NCBI GenBank assembly: GCA_959347315.1
Contig: OY365814.1
Span: 6,128,034 to 6,192,033 of the forward strand
Reading direction: 5' to 3'
DNA from: Bimastos eiseni
Lineage: Eukaryota > Annelida > Clitellata > Crassiclitellata > Lumbricidae
Length of the DNA stretch: 64,000 nucleotides
Below the pieces are notes generated by a model that saw only the letters and a list, made by a program, of their open reading frames with translations, was not told the DNA's origin and made no database searches. The translations under genes and the position numbers were made by a program. Below, in pieces: positions 23,190-36,169 of the stretch (position 1 is the stretch's first letter; each line of letters opens with the position of its first letter).

Positions 23190-23790
23190 AGTAATTCAGC
23201 AGTAATTCCTTCATCGATCCAGCTTCTACATAAGCAAGAATTCTTTGTGCAATCCAACTTCTACTTAAGATGATCCTTTGCAATGATCCAGCATCCACTT
23301 AAACAACGTCTATTTCCTTAACTGAGCTTCTGCTTGAGCAGGAATAGTTTCATCATTTAAATTTCTAATTTAGTAAAACAATTCTTTTGCCAACTTCAGC
23401 TTCTAAGGAAGAATTGTTTTCAACAATCCAGCTTCTACTTAGGCATTGTTATTTTCGTCGATCTCGCTTCTATTTATGACTAATTTCTTCATCGATTCCG
23501 CTTCATCTAGGCAGAATTTTCTCATCGGTTCAGCTTATAATTAGGCATTGTTCTCTTCGTCGATCCCGCTACTATTAAAGAAGAATTTTCTCATCAATCC
23601 CGTTTCTACTCAAGCTTGATTCTTTTCATCAATCCAGCTTAAAGTGAAACATAATTCTTTTCACTATTCCAGCTTCTAAGTAAACAAGATTCGCATCATT
23701 AATCTAGCCTCTTTCTTTAAGCAAGAAGTCATTACTTCAGTCCAGCTTTTACTTCAAATTGGGAGAGCATGATATTTGCAAGATAAAGGC
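23190..23790 (+). repeat. CCAGCTTC minisatellite, direct arm
   Basis: About eighteen degenerate units of roughly 32 bp (TTCATCAATCCAGCTTCTAC followed by TTAAGCAAGAA-like sequence). With 22380-23100 it forms a 1.4-kb imperfect inverted array around a centre near 23140. Confidence 0.8.
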
Positions 23791-24632
23791 TGTAAGCATA
23801 TACTTTGCCAATCTAAACTGCGGTTTATCAAAGTTCGCCAGGCACATATATCAAATAGTTTGATTTATAATTAATAGCATATAATTAAATTAATAAATTG
23901 AATAACAATTGAATTATTTCCTTGTACGAAACAGCCATTGAGTAGCCTGTCAATTCAATTCATTGACATAATAAGTATATCAAATTTGCGACATGCATCT
24001 TATTCACTTAGCCGCTACGTGTAACTATAGCATAAAGTCTATAAAAATTGCGATAAATAAAGCAGGGAACACGAAAATCGTGATTTCATCAACCTTTCAC
24101 AAACATTAACCAAAACGCCCAACTCGTAATCAAGGTAGATTAAGATTATAAATTCTAATTTAAAATATAGCACAAAAAGGCAACGACAATGCACCAAATT
24201 GACTGACAAATTTACTACAAGCTACTGTGCGTTTGCTGGTAGTCTAATAAAGATTATTCTTACTTAGAAAAAATTAAGAAAAGTTGTGATGTAGTGGAAT
24301 GAGAAGGAAACACTTCACTGCATCGCTATCAACTACAATATGTATGTAGGGCCTATATATATATATATAGGTCTACATATAAATATATGAAGAATTGCCT
24401 CTGAATTTGGCTACCCCATAAAATGGTTGCGTCTCTTGTTATCTAAGTGTAAGACGTTGAAGTATCCATAGTCCAGCCAATGAGCTTCAAATTATGCTGT
24501 CTAGGCTAGCATACATCATTAATTTATCAGTACTACAAAACTACACTACTTTTTGTTACGTCACTGGTTATCTTAAGGCTCAAATATTACCACAAACATG
24601 AGCAGTTTCATATTTTGTTCTCGCGAAATAAG
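23791..24632. other. AT-rich DNA; palindrome at 24343-24388
   Basis: No gene is seen. A palindrome of the form ATGTAGGGCCTATA...TATAGGTCTACAT is centred on a TA run near 24365. Confidence 0.5.
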
Positions 24633-24638
24633 GGTATG

Positions 24639-25070
24639 CGGACGTTTCATCCACGGACGATTCATCCACGGACGATTCATCCACGGACGATTCATCCAAT
24701 TAAAGCAACAGACAAACATAGGCCAAGGGTACCAATTCCTTACAAACTATGTTACAATTGATCTATGTGGTCATTGTCACCTGTCAATAAGCGACATGTC
24801 GTTTGTTTCCAAATTGGTTACTTATTTAACACTGACACTGATTTTTCTCATCGGTTCCGGTCATCTCTAATGATGCCCGAGCTGACTTTAAGCTAACATA
24901 GTAACATTATATAGACTTATAGGCCTCTAGCCTACATAGGTCTACATATGAAGTAATTGAAACGCATAATATGTTCATAAATAGTTAATTATTTGAATAA
25001 AATTTAACACTAATTGTTTAGAAGATGTTATTTTTTCGTCCGGGATGACTCGTCCTTGGGTGAAGCGTCC
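24639..25070. mobile_element. Foldback-like element with 15-bp tandem arms (GGACG type)
   Basis: The left arm, 24639-24698, is four units of GACGATTCATCCACG. The right arm, 25037-25070, holds two to three inverted degenerate units (CGTCCGGGATGACT, CGTCCTTGGGTGAAG). About 340 bp lie between, without coding potential. Tandem-repeat inverted termini recall foldback elements such as sea-urchin TU and Drosophila FB. Confidence 0.6.
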
Positions 25071-25249
25071 TATAACCGAAATTAGCACCTATCAGACAGA
25101 CACGAGTGCTACGGTTCTGCCCACTGTCTAGTATCAACGAATTTTTTTAAGTGTACACAATGGAATTATTTGCTTCTCAGTGTACACACTAGCACTGGTT
25201 ATTAGCATTTGCTAAACATAGCATAGCTTTTCTGCATTCCATCGCGTCC

Positions 25250-25900
25250 ACAGGTGGCGGATGGTGGAATGCCCTTCAGTAGGAGGGGGTAGCTGCAAAA
25301 TAAGCGGGGGTTGTCTCTGACGAATGAAAAAACTGCATATTTACCCATTGACGGAGTTGTGACATGGCGAGATCAGGTCTCCGTCACAATAAACCTGGCA
25401 TCAACTACCCAGTGGGTACCTCGGGAGAGCAGCAGGGCTAGAAGAAGGAAAACTGACGTTGAACCGCTACATATTTCGCCTCTCATCGCAACAGCAAAGC
25501 TATTCCTGGCTTGGAAACAAGAGGCGAGTTGGTCGAATGGGTGCGGATACGTCGGCCTCAAAGAAATAAGACGACAGAGAACCAATATTCATAGACAAGT
25601 AGTAGAACTCTCTGGATACATGGATCGCGGCTGCAGTAAACACCCAGAGTGTGTGCAGCGGTTTTGGTCTCTATAAATAGAGATTCATATTGTGGTGGAC
25701 ACCTACGGGTCCTCGGCCCATTAATCAACGGAAGAAGAACAATAACTGGCAATCTTCTTGTGACCAAGAAATGCGGGCGGATACGAATAATTGGCACCTG
25801 GTCGCCTTTTACGGTAAGCAGAAGGATTCTTTTTCATGGGAACCCAAGATGATCCCATCCTCACTATAACGTTCTCTTAGAGAGCCACGGGATCCCTAAC
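25250..25900. other. Unidentified, GC-richer segment
   Basis: Composition differs from the flanks. Plus-strand frames give LRVLGPLINGRRTITG and a 121-codon frame at 25311-25676 that starts at TTG. I recognise no family. It may be a fragment of a mobile element. CGGATACG occurs near 25540 and 25775. Confidence 0.35.
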
Positions 25901-26112
25901 AACCACGGTGTATCTTACCACATCCAATGAGAGATAAGTATTTCAAAACAAACACTAAATTTAACAGTCAGTTTTCTGCAGTTGCTAATAATTTGTTCGT
26001 TGTGCAAAAAATAAATCCGCTTTCAACTTTTTTAAAGTTATAAAATCCAACTTAGTATTTGCAATTTGCAATTCTCTAAACTCTGAGAATAAAATGTTTC
26101 ATCCAGTATTGA

Positions 26113-29100
26113 TTACGAATTGACCTTTCGACGGCGTTGCATTTTAGCAAATCTTGCAGAAATACTAATATCCTTGGATAGTTGGATGAGACACTGGAGC
26201 AATTCAGCAATCGTAAGAATTGTGCATCCGAGGATCAGTCCCAAGGTACCGCCAATGTCGCAAACCATTTTGAAAAATTCGTAGGCTGGAGTTGTTTTGA
26301 TGTCGACGTAGTTCAGCTGAGAGTAGAAGATATCCAGGTAGACGAGTTCTTTGCTCAGTTTAGACATCGTCAGCTTTCGTCCCATTAACTGCGACCTTTG
26401 CGACATGTAATTGAGAAAATGCTCTGACAGAGGACTTGTCGAGATTGTGTATGGATATGTGATCTGATGGCACTGGAGAGGACAAGTACAATTTCGAGAC
26501 GCACCGGAAGAAATCCACGAACTCATTGCTTCTGTCAAACACTTGTAGGCTTGATACAAAGAGCACAGGGGTAGTTCTGCAACTAATTTCACGCATTTGA
26601 TTTATCAGATTGAGTTCTTCAATGTTATTACTATCAAAGGTAAAGAATCCTGAGAGTCTAATAAACAGTCACTACATGCAGTGTGAGTTGCTTACGTTTA
26701 ACAGTAGACACTACACAATGCACAAAGCCATGGAGTTAATTTTTGTTTAAACCAAAACACTATGTAACACATTTACATGTTTTGTTCCTGGCTATTAATT
26801 ATTTCAGTTTTGCTTCTGCTGCACACGCATACAAAATGCCCATTATTTCTTAATAACTTTGCTTTTGTGACCAGGAGGTTGATTTTATCAAAGTTAACAA
26901 CTTCCTCCGAAAATTCCACAAGCATTCAATGCTCAGTAAACTTGAAGCAGTTTGCTTGAACTTTCTAGAACTGTAGAGAATATTCTAGAACGTGCGCGAA
27001 ATTTCCAATAATATAAATGACAGTATCAAATACTGGTGCCTTAAGCCACCAGTTGATTTGTTCTAGCTCCCTGAGTAGATGGTATATCAGAGATGGCACC
27101 AAGAGCCTGCAAGTATCCGGCAGACGCATTTTGCTATGTATACCCTATGTGGCCAATTTATCAAGACAGGAGCGAAAAAGTACTCTGTGGAAGCATTTGC
27201 TAAGATGTGCGAGGCCTATACAAACATAAATGCATGCATGCGTGCATACATACATATATACATACATATATGCACAATGTTATACATACACGCTTCCTTG
27301 CCTGTATGCAATGTGCTTCTATGCTGACGTGCATTGTGTACAATACCTTTGAGCTGTGAAGTATTTCTGTATAATCGTACCGTCAAAGGTTAGTGTTCTA
27401 CATTTACACTCGGCTACTGAATAATCCCTCAAGCATCGCTTCATGCATCGCATGTACGTGTAGTTTTCCGCCTGACGACAGTCGCCATACGGCTCAGGCA
27501 ACTTAGACAGCTACAAATATACGAACGATGATTTTGTCTTAATATTAATTTTCAGACCGAAGTGGAAATGTTGACTTAGGTGTAACTGACTTTTGGGAAT
27601 TGTGGTTTGGCATTAGTAAATAAATAAGCATTTTCTTCATTTATTTAGTTTGGTTTATGTGAAGCTAAGCATAATAAAACATCTTGTCAAACGTATTGTT
27701 CTTCATAAAGTTGTTCTAGTCAGTGGGACAATTAGCCTTAGGTCATGCGCTATGGAACACAGAGCATATGCGAATATGCCCTGCGTGTCTCTACGAGGAA
27801 AAGGAATGGGTTGAGAGCATGACCCGGGTCTGCCACGTCAATAATAAACAAATTCTCATATGCCGTTCTACACAGCTGTTCTGTTGTTGGGTTATCCTCT
27901 GGTAGGATGTGTAGTCGGACCAAATGACTCATCATGGCCTGCAGTCTACTGCGCTTCTGCTGACCTGCAAAATTCCACCATTCTGATGACACGTGAAAAT
28001 TAAGAGCCAAGCCAGTTAAAGGCGTTCTTAGAGATGCTGTAGCTTTCACTGAGTCTAGAAAAATAGTGGCTGGAGATCGACAGCACTAGGGTTGAGTCTG
28101 AAAGACAAAGTATATCCACATCAACGGAATAGGCGATTCTGTATTGTATAGAGGCGAATTCATTTGCAGTGGGAAAGCCTTCAAAAATTAATAGGTAGAT
28201 TGATGCCAAATTAGGTTAGTAGATGAACTGACGTTTAGCTTACATTTCTAAGTGAAACTGAAATTGACGATGAAATGCCAGTTCCAATTCTAAATCCTGC
28301 TGAAATCATCAAAGGTGCATCCTTCACGTCATGCAACACAACCTACAGAACACCATCATGTGAAGGTTTGTTCTTAAAAGAGTCTGAGAATTACAAGCTG
28401 CCATTTGCGTTGACTGTTATATGGTACTTACTCTCTCACGTTTTATATAGCAGAAGAGTTTTAATGCTGTGCAAGACTGGCACTCGATTAATCAATGAAA
28501 TTTATTCTGCCACACAATAGACACGTTGCAAAATTTGACATAAACAAATGACAAGTGACAGACGATATATTAGCAGCAAATTAACGAAACCAATGATTAA
28601 ATACAGGTCCAACCGGAAAGTGGAAAACAACTGGTTGACATGAAAATTCGCAATTGTTAATACTAACTTTACAAGAAATCCTCAATACTAAAATGGAAGA
28701 AGTGAAAGTACGAATATTCTGTGAAGAATAATAGATTAATCAGGCCTACCCTGAATCCACTGCCTGGAGAATTGGGAACTAAACAATCAGACTGATTGAA
28801 CCAAAGCACAAGGCGAAGTCCATTATTGGCTCCAGGTTGACTTGTCACGTATTCTGTTGTATCTAAATCACAAGAAAAAACTTGACAGCTTGGCAAACTT
28901 CTCACAAGCAAGGAAACTTTTCCTGCAATTATGGAATCAATGATGTAAGACAACACAGATCTGGATCAATATTTGTCGGTTTAGCAACATAGCTAACATG
29001 CCTAATAAATAATTATAGCATCTGCGTGCAGACCCATAGCCACATGAGGTAAGATGAGGCGAGTGCCTCGTCTTAATTTCCAAGTCTATGGGTAAGATGA

Positions 29101-32100
29101 GGCATGCTTCGTCTTGCTTTGATATGAGAATTTATAAGTAGGCCTTTATTTCAAGAGAATGTAAAGTGTATTTAACTTCGTTGCCTCGCTTGATTGGCAT
29201 TTGCTCGAAGCGTCTGAAGCATGTCTCGTCGTGCTTTGATATGAGAATTGTAAAAACATTTTTAGAGTATGTTGGCCTAAGGAGTGTTTGACAGAAATGG
29301 AACTAGAGAAGGACACGCAGACATACATGCATAACGACAAATACAAAAGCAATTTTATAATGGTTCATATCAATGTAAATAGAGCCCTATGCCTGGTAGT
29401 CTTGCAGATAAAGAGAAGCAAAGAAATAAAGACAAACGGTAAGATCACAGAAACCGCCTCAAGGTGTGGAACGAAGTTAATGGTTAATTATTAATCGCTA
29501 CTGTAAATATCGTGTATATGATTGTAATCAATAATAACAAAGAAAAAATCAAAAGATAGGCTTCAATTTCATACGGGAGGCGAACGAATCCACGTGCTAC
29601 CATACGTGTAGGCAACTAAAGTTTCCGAAGATTATGCCGCCGCTCATAACATCGCTGGCCACGACACCCTGAAAGTTAACTGCAAGCAAAAACTTCTCCC
29701 ACTACTGTAATAATAATCCTTATCTTTTGCGTTCTATCAAATTGCAATTCTGAGGAGTTTCGTCATCAATATATCGTACAGGGTATTGTTGTAAAAGACA
29801 AGAAGATGAGCGAAACAGAAGAACTGAGGAAATTACAGGCGACAGGTTTAGACATTGCCTTTCCTTTTTGAATTTCATTCAGAGGTCGTAGGATAAATGT
29901 AGACCATGTTTGTAATGTATTTCAAGCGATTACTCATAAACCAACTCTGAAAATGGCATTTGTTAATCAACCAGGCTAGGATAGTAATTCACACAAACGT
30001 ATATTGTAATAGTACGATACCATCTATAAAAATTAGTTTCATTTTGCTTTTGTAGGTTTACCAAACGTTGTAGGGATTATGCTTACCTGGGTTGAATGAG
30101 AGGCAGTATCCCAACTCAGTTACTATCGTCATAAATGCATCATCTAAATTACAGGGTCGATTCTCGAACGAACACTGAAACATAATTATCATCCATTTCT
30201 ATTTAAATTGCAATTACTGGTATACATGCACCACAATAGAGTAGCTTATTCACATCTTTATTCTGCACCATATATAAGTAGGACCGTGCTTAACTGACAC
30301 ACACGGACTGTAGAGGTGTTTCTATCCTCAATGTTTGATATAATGAAGTACCTACATGTATACTCTTGCCAGATGTGGCAGGCGTGCAATTGAAGTTTTA
30401 GGCGTACAATTGAAGTCTTAGGCGTACAATTGAAGTTTTAGGTGTACAATTGAAGTTTTAGGCGAACAATTGAAGTGGCAGGCGAACAATTAAAGTAGCA
30501 GGCGTTCAGTTGACGCGGCAGGCGTACATTTGAAGTAGCAGGTGTAAGTAAGTAAGTAAGTAAGTAAGTATATTTTTTAGTCAGATGTCTGCAAACGCAC
30601 GACAAGTACAAATAAAACAGGTACGAACAAAACAGCTATATACGTAATCTGTCGAGAGTATAAAAATTAGTAAACTGCCATGATAGCAACTATTAGGGCC
30701 GGGCAGGAGGGAAAGTCAATGGGGGCTAAGGCGCTGATACAATAATCTTATGATAAAGCCACACCGGGTGAAATCATCAGCCCGGGAGACAGACCTGTTG
30801 TGAGCACGCGGTTGCAACTGGTGCTCCACACTCCTAATACGAGGAAGAAGATTTCTTAGAATATGGTCAGGGTTAGAGAGGATAGAATTAAAAAGAGAGA
30901 CATCGGCTCGATCGCAGAGTTCATCAAATGATAGTTGTTCAGAGGGGAGCATCCCGTGTCGCACCAGCTTCCGAACAACAGCATTGAGGCGAGCACGTGG
31001 GTCGAATTAGTGAAACCATACCATGCTGGAGACGCATACAGAAGGCGGGCTTGAGCAGTCCACTTGCACAACATCATGCCTCCATGATGTTGCCCGCGCA
31101 ACATCATGGAGGCGAAGCCTACATGTGAGTACAACTCCCAAAATGTTCATCTCCACCACCCTATCGATTCCAAGCATCGGATGTGGAAGGGCATCGCCTC
31201 TGGCTCTAGGTCTACTTGCAATCATCTCTTTAGATTTGGATGTGTTAAGTTTGAGATTACACCTGGAGGCCCATGATTGCAAGTGGACTAGCTCAGAGTC
31301 GATAGATGCAATAGCTGAGGCAGGGATTATTACATTGCAATCATCCGCATACTTCAGCAGCTCATTGGCGCTGTTGAGAAGTTTGAGGCCAGAGATGGCA
31401 TCAACAAAGTTGGGTGGGCCGAGACCAGAACCCTGGATGATCCCTGTATTAATCAAACAGAGGAGAGAGAGACGACACCCATGATTTTTGTGCTATGAGA
31501 ACGATTAGATAGTAGTGAGAGTATCCAGTTATGGATGAAATCAGGTATTGGGAACGAGGCAAGCTGTTCAAAAAGATATTCATGGCTCACCGTATCAAAT
31601 GCACGGGAGAAGTCGAGTGAGATGAGTCGGACATACGGTTCAGTAGTAAGCATATCTTGGATTTGATGGAGAAGAGAGACCAGAGCGGCAGTAGTTGAAC
31701 CATAAGGAAGAAACGCATATTGGTCTGTGAAGTCCCAGTTACTCAGAGAATCAGTGAAGATGGTGCAAAAGTTGCGTCTGACAACCAGCTTATCGAGCAT
31801 TAGGCAAAGTTTTGCAGTGATGGAGATCGGGCGGAAATCAACCTCAGTAGCGGGACGAGGAATTTTAGGCACAGGGGTGATGCAACTGGCATGTCATTGA
31901 GGCGGAGTGAAAGAATCTGCTAGGGAAACCCACAAATCACATTCTGCTATATATATGCTCAGAATTGGAGCTGTATCTGCTGCTTTCATCATGGCCAAAT
32001 TCCGAATGTCACGACAGATGCTAACTTTCACTAAGAAAGTAAATGAAGGGTTGCATTAAGTAAAGTGGTGATCTTAAAAATGGGAGAAATACTGAGAGGA

Positions 32101-34402
32101 AAACTAAAAAGGAATCTGATGAAGTGAATGGTGAAGAAAGACACTGATAAAAAGTGTGATGCTACCTACAATGCCAAATGGAGCTGAAACTAAAATGGAC
32201 GATGAGAAAAGCAGGAGGCTTTCGAATTGTGGGCATGTGTATAGAAGAATAAAGAAAATCACAAAATATGTAAAGATGTGATTGAAAAGATATTAAAAGA
32301 TTGTCCCCTAGGCCTATACACACAATATGAAAGAGACAAAGAAAGTCAATTGGGCATTAATATATATATAATATATATGATATATATATATATATCTTTA
32401 TACATATATATCATAGATACATTATATATATTAAATATGCATATATTATATATATATATATTATATATATATCAATATTTATATATTATATATATCTATC
32501 AATGCGATTTAAAGTAGTTGGATATAACATGACCTTACCTCAATCACCGCATCGTCCATTCGAATAAGTATTTTACTGTAAACGAAGTCCCAGTTCATAC
32601 CCTCTGGAATGTTCAGCGATTGTTGGCCGCCACCACTGAGTCCCATATCGGTAACTGGCGGGAATTTGGTTGTAGCGACGTCTCGAAATTTTGGACCTTA
32701 AACATTTCAAACCTTGCTTTGCTTTATCGTGAAGTGATGATAATATTGAAATCGGACCAAACTAGGAAGCGCATATCACCGGAAAGACAATTTGAGGGAG
32801 AAATCATAAAATAAACTGGAGGTGTAAATTTCACAAATGTTTTGATAAATGTGTAAGTTGTCTGCCTGTGCTGGTCCAGTTGTCTTTGGAACCTACTTAT
32901 TAAGCAGTCAATTGTGTTAGCTTTGGACGTGGGATTCTCTTCCTTGGGCTTTGGGAGCTCACATCATCTTCTACCGACTCGCCCCTATGCGCTACAGTGG
33001 GCTCATCGTCATCATTATTATGACTAAGGATTCACCTATACTACTAATCGTATAATTGCTGTTGCAACCTCTTCAACTACTACCAGTGTTTATTGCAGGA
33101 CTTGAAACTTCAAGATCAAGACGAGACCGAGAAAGTGAGGTATCAAGACCGAGACCGAGACACTAGGTTCAAGACAGTACGAGACAGTAAGTACGAGACA
33201 GCAAAAGACAAGTGATCTTATACAAAAGGCTCTGATGACAAACGGCACGCTATAGCTTTTCACAAACTTCAGGTTCTCTCTCATACATTTTTCTACTTTA
33301 ATATAATTGAATTGATTGCAGTATCATGTGACTCGCACGTTAACCAGAATTATCGTGTTTCGTAGATACTGGTTTCAGTTTCTAGCGCAATATTTTAGGA
33401 CCGCTAACGCGAAAATTATCGAGACTGCTTGTTCGAGACAAAACAAGACTTTCATATCAAGACAGTTTTTAAAATTTTGAGACACTACCGCGAGATCGAG
33501 ATCGAGGCAACAGGCCTCCGAGACAGAGACACTAAAAACTGTCTCGATACGTCTCGAGATCGAGACACTGTCTCGAGACCCCATGCAACTCTGACTACTA
33601 CTACAATCGTAACTTCCCCCACTTCCACCGCTACTACAACTATAACTGCTACTGTTATTGTTATCAAAATATATCAATATTATTTTTCTTAAAATTGTTT
33701 TTATTATAATTATTACTTACACAGCAGGAAGAAGGAAAAGACGATGTTGAATTCAAGGCGACAACGCACGTACATGTATTCATACATAAAAAATTATATC
33801 TTAATTCAATTTTTTATTTGGAAGGAAATCATAGAAATATTACCTAATGATACGGTTTCTTTCTTGCTGATAAAAAGCTCTGAGCAGATGGTTACCGTAG
33901 GGAAGCGTAGAGATCGGTTGTGAACCACTTTGTAGCTAACAATGGTTGGATATTTAAGATAATACGATATGTGATCGTAAATCTGGAAAACCATGAAACC
34001 TGTTCCAAAAATTAGAAGCATCGTCCAAATAATCTTCCGGATAATTGAACCGATTTTATGATTTGATGGTTTAAACAGGTTAGACAAACCAACAATAGAT
34101 ACTTCTGCTGCAAAAATTTTCTTCCGACGTCTCATGATCATTCTCATCACTCCAAAGGAACTGGTTCTTCTGCTATCTTGTACTGCATCCAAGTAGCTCA
34201 GAGGTTCTCCAGCTGGATCGGCCTGCGATCTGTCAGCGAACGGATGAGATCCGGAAATCCTCCTGCTCGATCTTGATTTGGTCTGATTTTCGACAACGAC
34301 TGACTGCCCTTCATTATCTATCGGTTTTGCATCATCTACAAATGGCTGAGGTGTCAAGATCTCTCCTTCCCGCATATAGTCTATCGTGAAGGGATGGGTC
34401 AT
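26113..34402 (-). CDS. DEG/ENaC (amiloride-sensitive, ASIC/FaNaC-like) sodium channel subunit, seven exons
   Basis: Exons on the minus strand: 34402-33844, 32654-32539, 30174-30087, 28862-28750, 27938-27780, 27510-27381 and 26576-26113. All phases agree and sum to 1629 nt (542 aa). Residues 1-122 are a long cytosolic N terminus. TM1 is about 124-144, followed by FPTVTIC (167-173). The finger/palm region has CSFENRPC and ELGYCLSFN, then GANNGLRLVLWFN, PGHALN, LPEPYGDC, paired cysteines (YTYMRCMKRC, ECKC) and CTCPLQC. Pre-TM2 and TM2 read DIGGTLGLILGCTILTIAEL (495-514). The usual GxS filter is GCT, and the N-terminal His-Gly motif is Val-Gly (SIVGLS). Such channels form trimers passing Na+ at the plasma membrane, gated by protons, peptides or force; the ligand cannot be inferred. 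One donor is GC (after 27780). The ATG at 34402 is the first Met after a stop; an upstream non-coding exon is possible. Confidence 0.9.
27222..27300. repeat. (CATA)n-like simple repeat in DEG/ENaC intron
   Basis: Interrupted CATA/CATG repeat on the plus strand just downstream of exon 6 of the channel gene. Confidence 0.8.
29030..29255. repeat. Partial duplication in DEG/ENaC intron
   Basis: The phrase GTCTTGCTTTGATATGAGAA near 29112 recurs with one change near 29227, and GGTAAGATGAGGC occurs at about 29047 and 29090. Confidence 0.6.
30363..30543 (+). repeat. 20-bp minisatellite
   Basis: About eight units of TTAGGCGTACAATTGAAGTT, drifting at the 3' side to GCAGGCG variants. It is directly followed by the (TAAG)n tail of a minus-strand LINE in the same intron. 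Confidence 0.9.
30544..31890 (-). mobile_element. CR1/Jockey-type LINE, RT to 3' end, in a DEG/ENaC intron
   Basis: On the minus strand RT starts FRPISITAKLCLMLDKL near 31840, motif A is SLDFSRAFDTVSH near 31610, motif B GIIQGSGLGP near 31440, motif C KYADDCNVII near 31340, followed by LNTSKSKEMI. The C-terminal end is near 30720 and the 3' tail is a TTAC repeat (plus-strand TAAG at 30545-30570). The endonuclease part is missing and at least two frame breaks exist. A short inverted phrase (AACATCATGCCTCCATGATG) near 31070-31110 is a local rearrangement. Confidence 0.8.
32360..32505. repeat. (TA)n-rich low-complexity tract
   Basis: About 145 bp of TA/TATATC repeats, just downstream of exon 2 of the DEG/ENaC gene in its sense. 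Confidence 0.9.
33112..33595. repeat. GAGACC-type minisatellite, two blocks
   Basis: Blocks at 33112-33213 and 33421-33595 are built from CGAGACCGAGAC and CGAGATCGAGAC-like words, with self-complementary stretches such as GTCTCGAGATCGAGAC. They lie in DEG/ENaC intron 1. The same word in the opposite reading (GGTCTTGGTCTC) recurs at 59.3 and 60.0 kb. Confidence 0.8.
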
Positions 34403-34844
34403 CTTTGGATTTTCTACCGATTTAGTAAAGTATTGCTTCAAAGTCTAAGCATCTGTATGAAGTAACACGACCTTTTAGCCTGAAAGTGTATTTGGCATTT
34501 TTGCGCTGTCAAGCTTGTGAAAGAACATACGTCCACAAATGAGAGATCGACAATTCCTATAAAGTTTTACTGCAGCGCTAGTCAATGGTACGGAAGACTT
34601 GAGCCACCAATTTGCATTTTGTAGTTTTTTTTGAGCGGCGATGCTTTTAGCTGCAAAGAATAAAAATCACCAGAATAGTTCGGCCTTTAATTTCCCTTTA
34701 AAAATGATCATTTATAATTATTGGGAAAAAGTAAGGATTTCTATACCAAATTTTAGGCTGGTAAAATATAGAGAGTTTTAAACAATTCCTGAAGACTTTA
34801 CTAATACATTTTAAAGGCTTAAATAATAAGAGCTGTTAAATATT

Positions 34845-35111
34845 CTATTCCGTATTATAAAATGTATGCAGTCCATTGTAACTATCAATGTAAAATAGCA
34901 TAATAATGTAGGAATTCAGAAATCTCAGAACACCCCCAACTTTCTCAGCTGCCAGAAATCTTTTGTAGGTCTCTGCATGACCGTGTTCATTTGAGTTGAA
35001 GAATTGAATAGAACCGTCTAGAATCTCTTTTACATTGGTACCCCCAAAACTTTCTGGACCACGCATGGTTTCACAACACCTTAGAAAACATCTCGCCAGG
35101 TCAAGCAACAC
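34845..35111 (-). other. Unrecognised coding-like open frame
   Basis: An 88-codon frame with protein-like composition (LARCFLRCCETMRGPESF, TNVKEILDGSIQFF, HAETYKRFLAAEKVGG), probably helical. A stop lies just upstream and ATATAG could be an acceptor at about 35124. It may be an orphan exon or relic of a gene whose other parts I cannot see. I do not know the family. Confidence 0.35.
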
Positions 35112-36150
35112 GATAAATTCTATATTTCAATTTAAAGGTTTAACGACAACGAGAAAGGAAATACTTGTATATGTGCTTCGTTCCTGAAAAACACGAACCA
35201 ATGCGAAATACTTCGCTCCTGTTTCTGTTTCAACGTAGCTATCTAGCGCTTCAACTAAGAGCAACTTTTATGGTGTTTTCATGGATATAAGCGACCATTA
35301 ATTTGTCATCACACATATAAAGAGTGTGTCAAACAATGCTAACAATTATAATACTAAATACTATTCAGTATCTGTATTATTTCCATCATTAAAGAACTGC
35401 ATGAATTTGCTATTGCATACAATAACGAATACACGTAATTTATATAATTAAGTAACTATGCATAATGACACCATGACCTAGTAATGCATAATATAGACCA
35501 ACCAGAAATCGGTCGTTCAGTGGGCAATTGCAAAGGACAATCGTAAAAATTAAATGCAACGACCGTTCTGATACAATATTATCCACCAATTAATTAAAAA
35601 TGGTTCAACAGAGTATAAGCCTTTTGACGCCATCTAAAGGGTTCTGGCCATAATATTAATTTTCTTGCTCACGTTTAATACTCTCGACAGACGTCGTCTC
35701 ATAACATTTATTGATCGTAATCCATGCAGTGGTACGAGGTAAAGAGTGTGTAGTAAGATGTTCTGTGCCTTCTAACCGAAGGATCGCAGGGTCTGTGCCT
35801 TCTAACCAGAGAATCGAACGAGTGAATGGAGCACTGGCTATCCTAAGGGAGATATTCACATTCCTCAGCTGTACACGCCATTGTGTTTTTAATTACTCTA
35901 TGACCTTCCCAGCAAAAACAAAAAAAACATTAAAAAATGTAGCTTGGTAGCGACGCATAAAAGAATCTCAACCTGAAATACCACAAACTCTAAGTTCTTT
36001 CAGCCCTTCTCTCATTCACCCTATGTTATCTGCTCCAAGCCTCTCGGTTTTTCAGCCTTATCAGTTCCGTTTCCATCTATTCTATAAGAATTTATATTAC
36101 TCCGATTCATCAAATCTGCCGCCATTCTATATCTGTCGCCATAAGTCAAG
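35112..36150. other. Intergenic between the two channel genes; nothing recognised
   Basis: A small tandem duplication (GTCTGTGCCTTCTAACC) lies near 35763 and 35792. No exon or promoter element can be named. Confidence 0.4.
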
Positions 36151-36169
36151 CTTATGTTTCAGTTACTTT

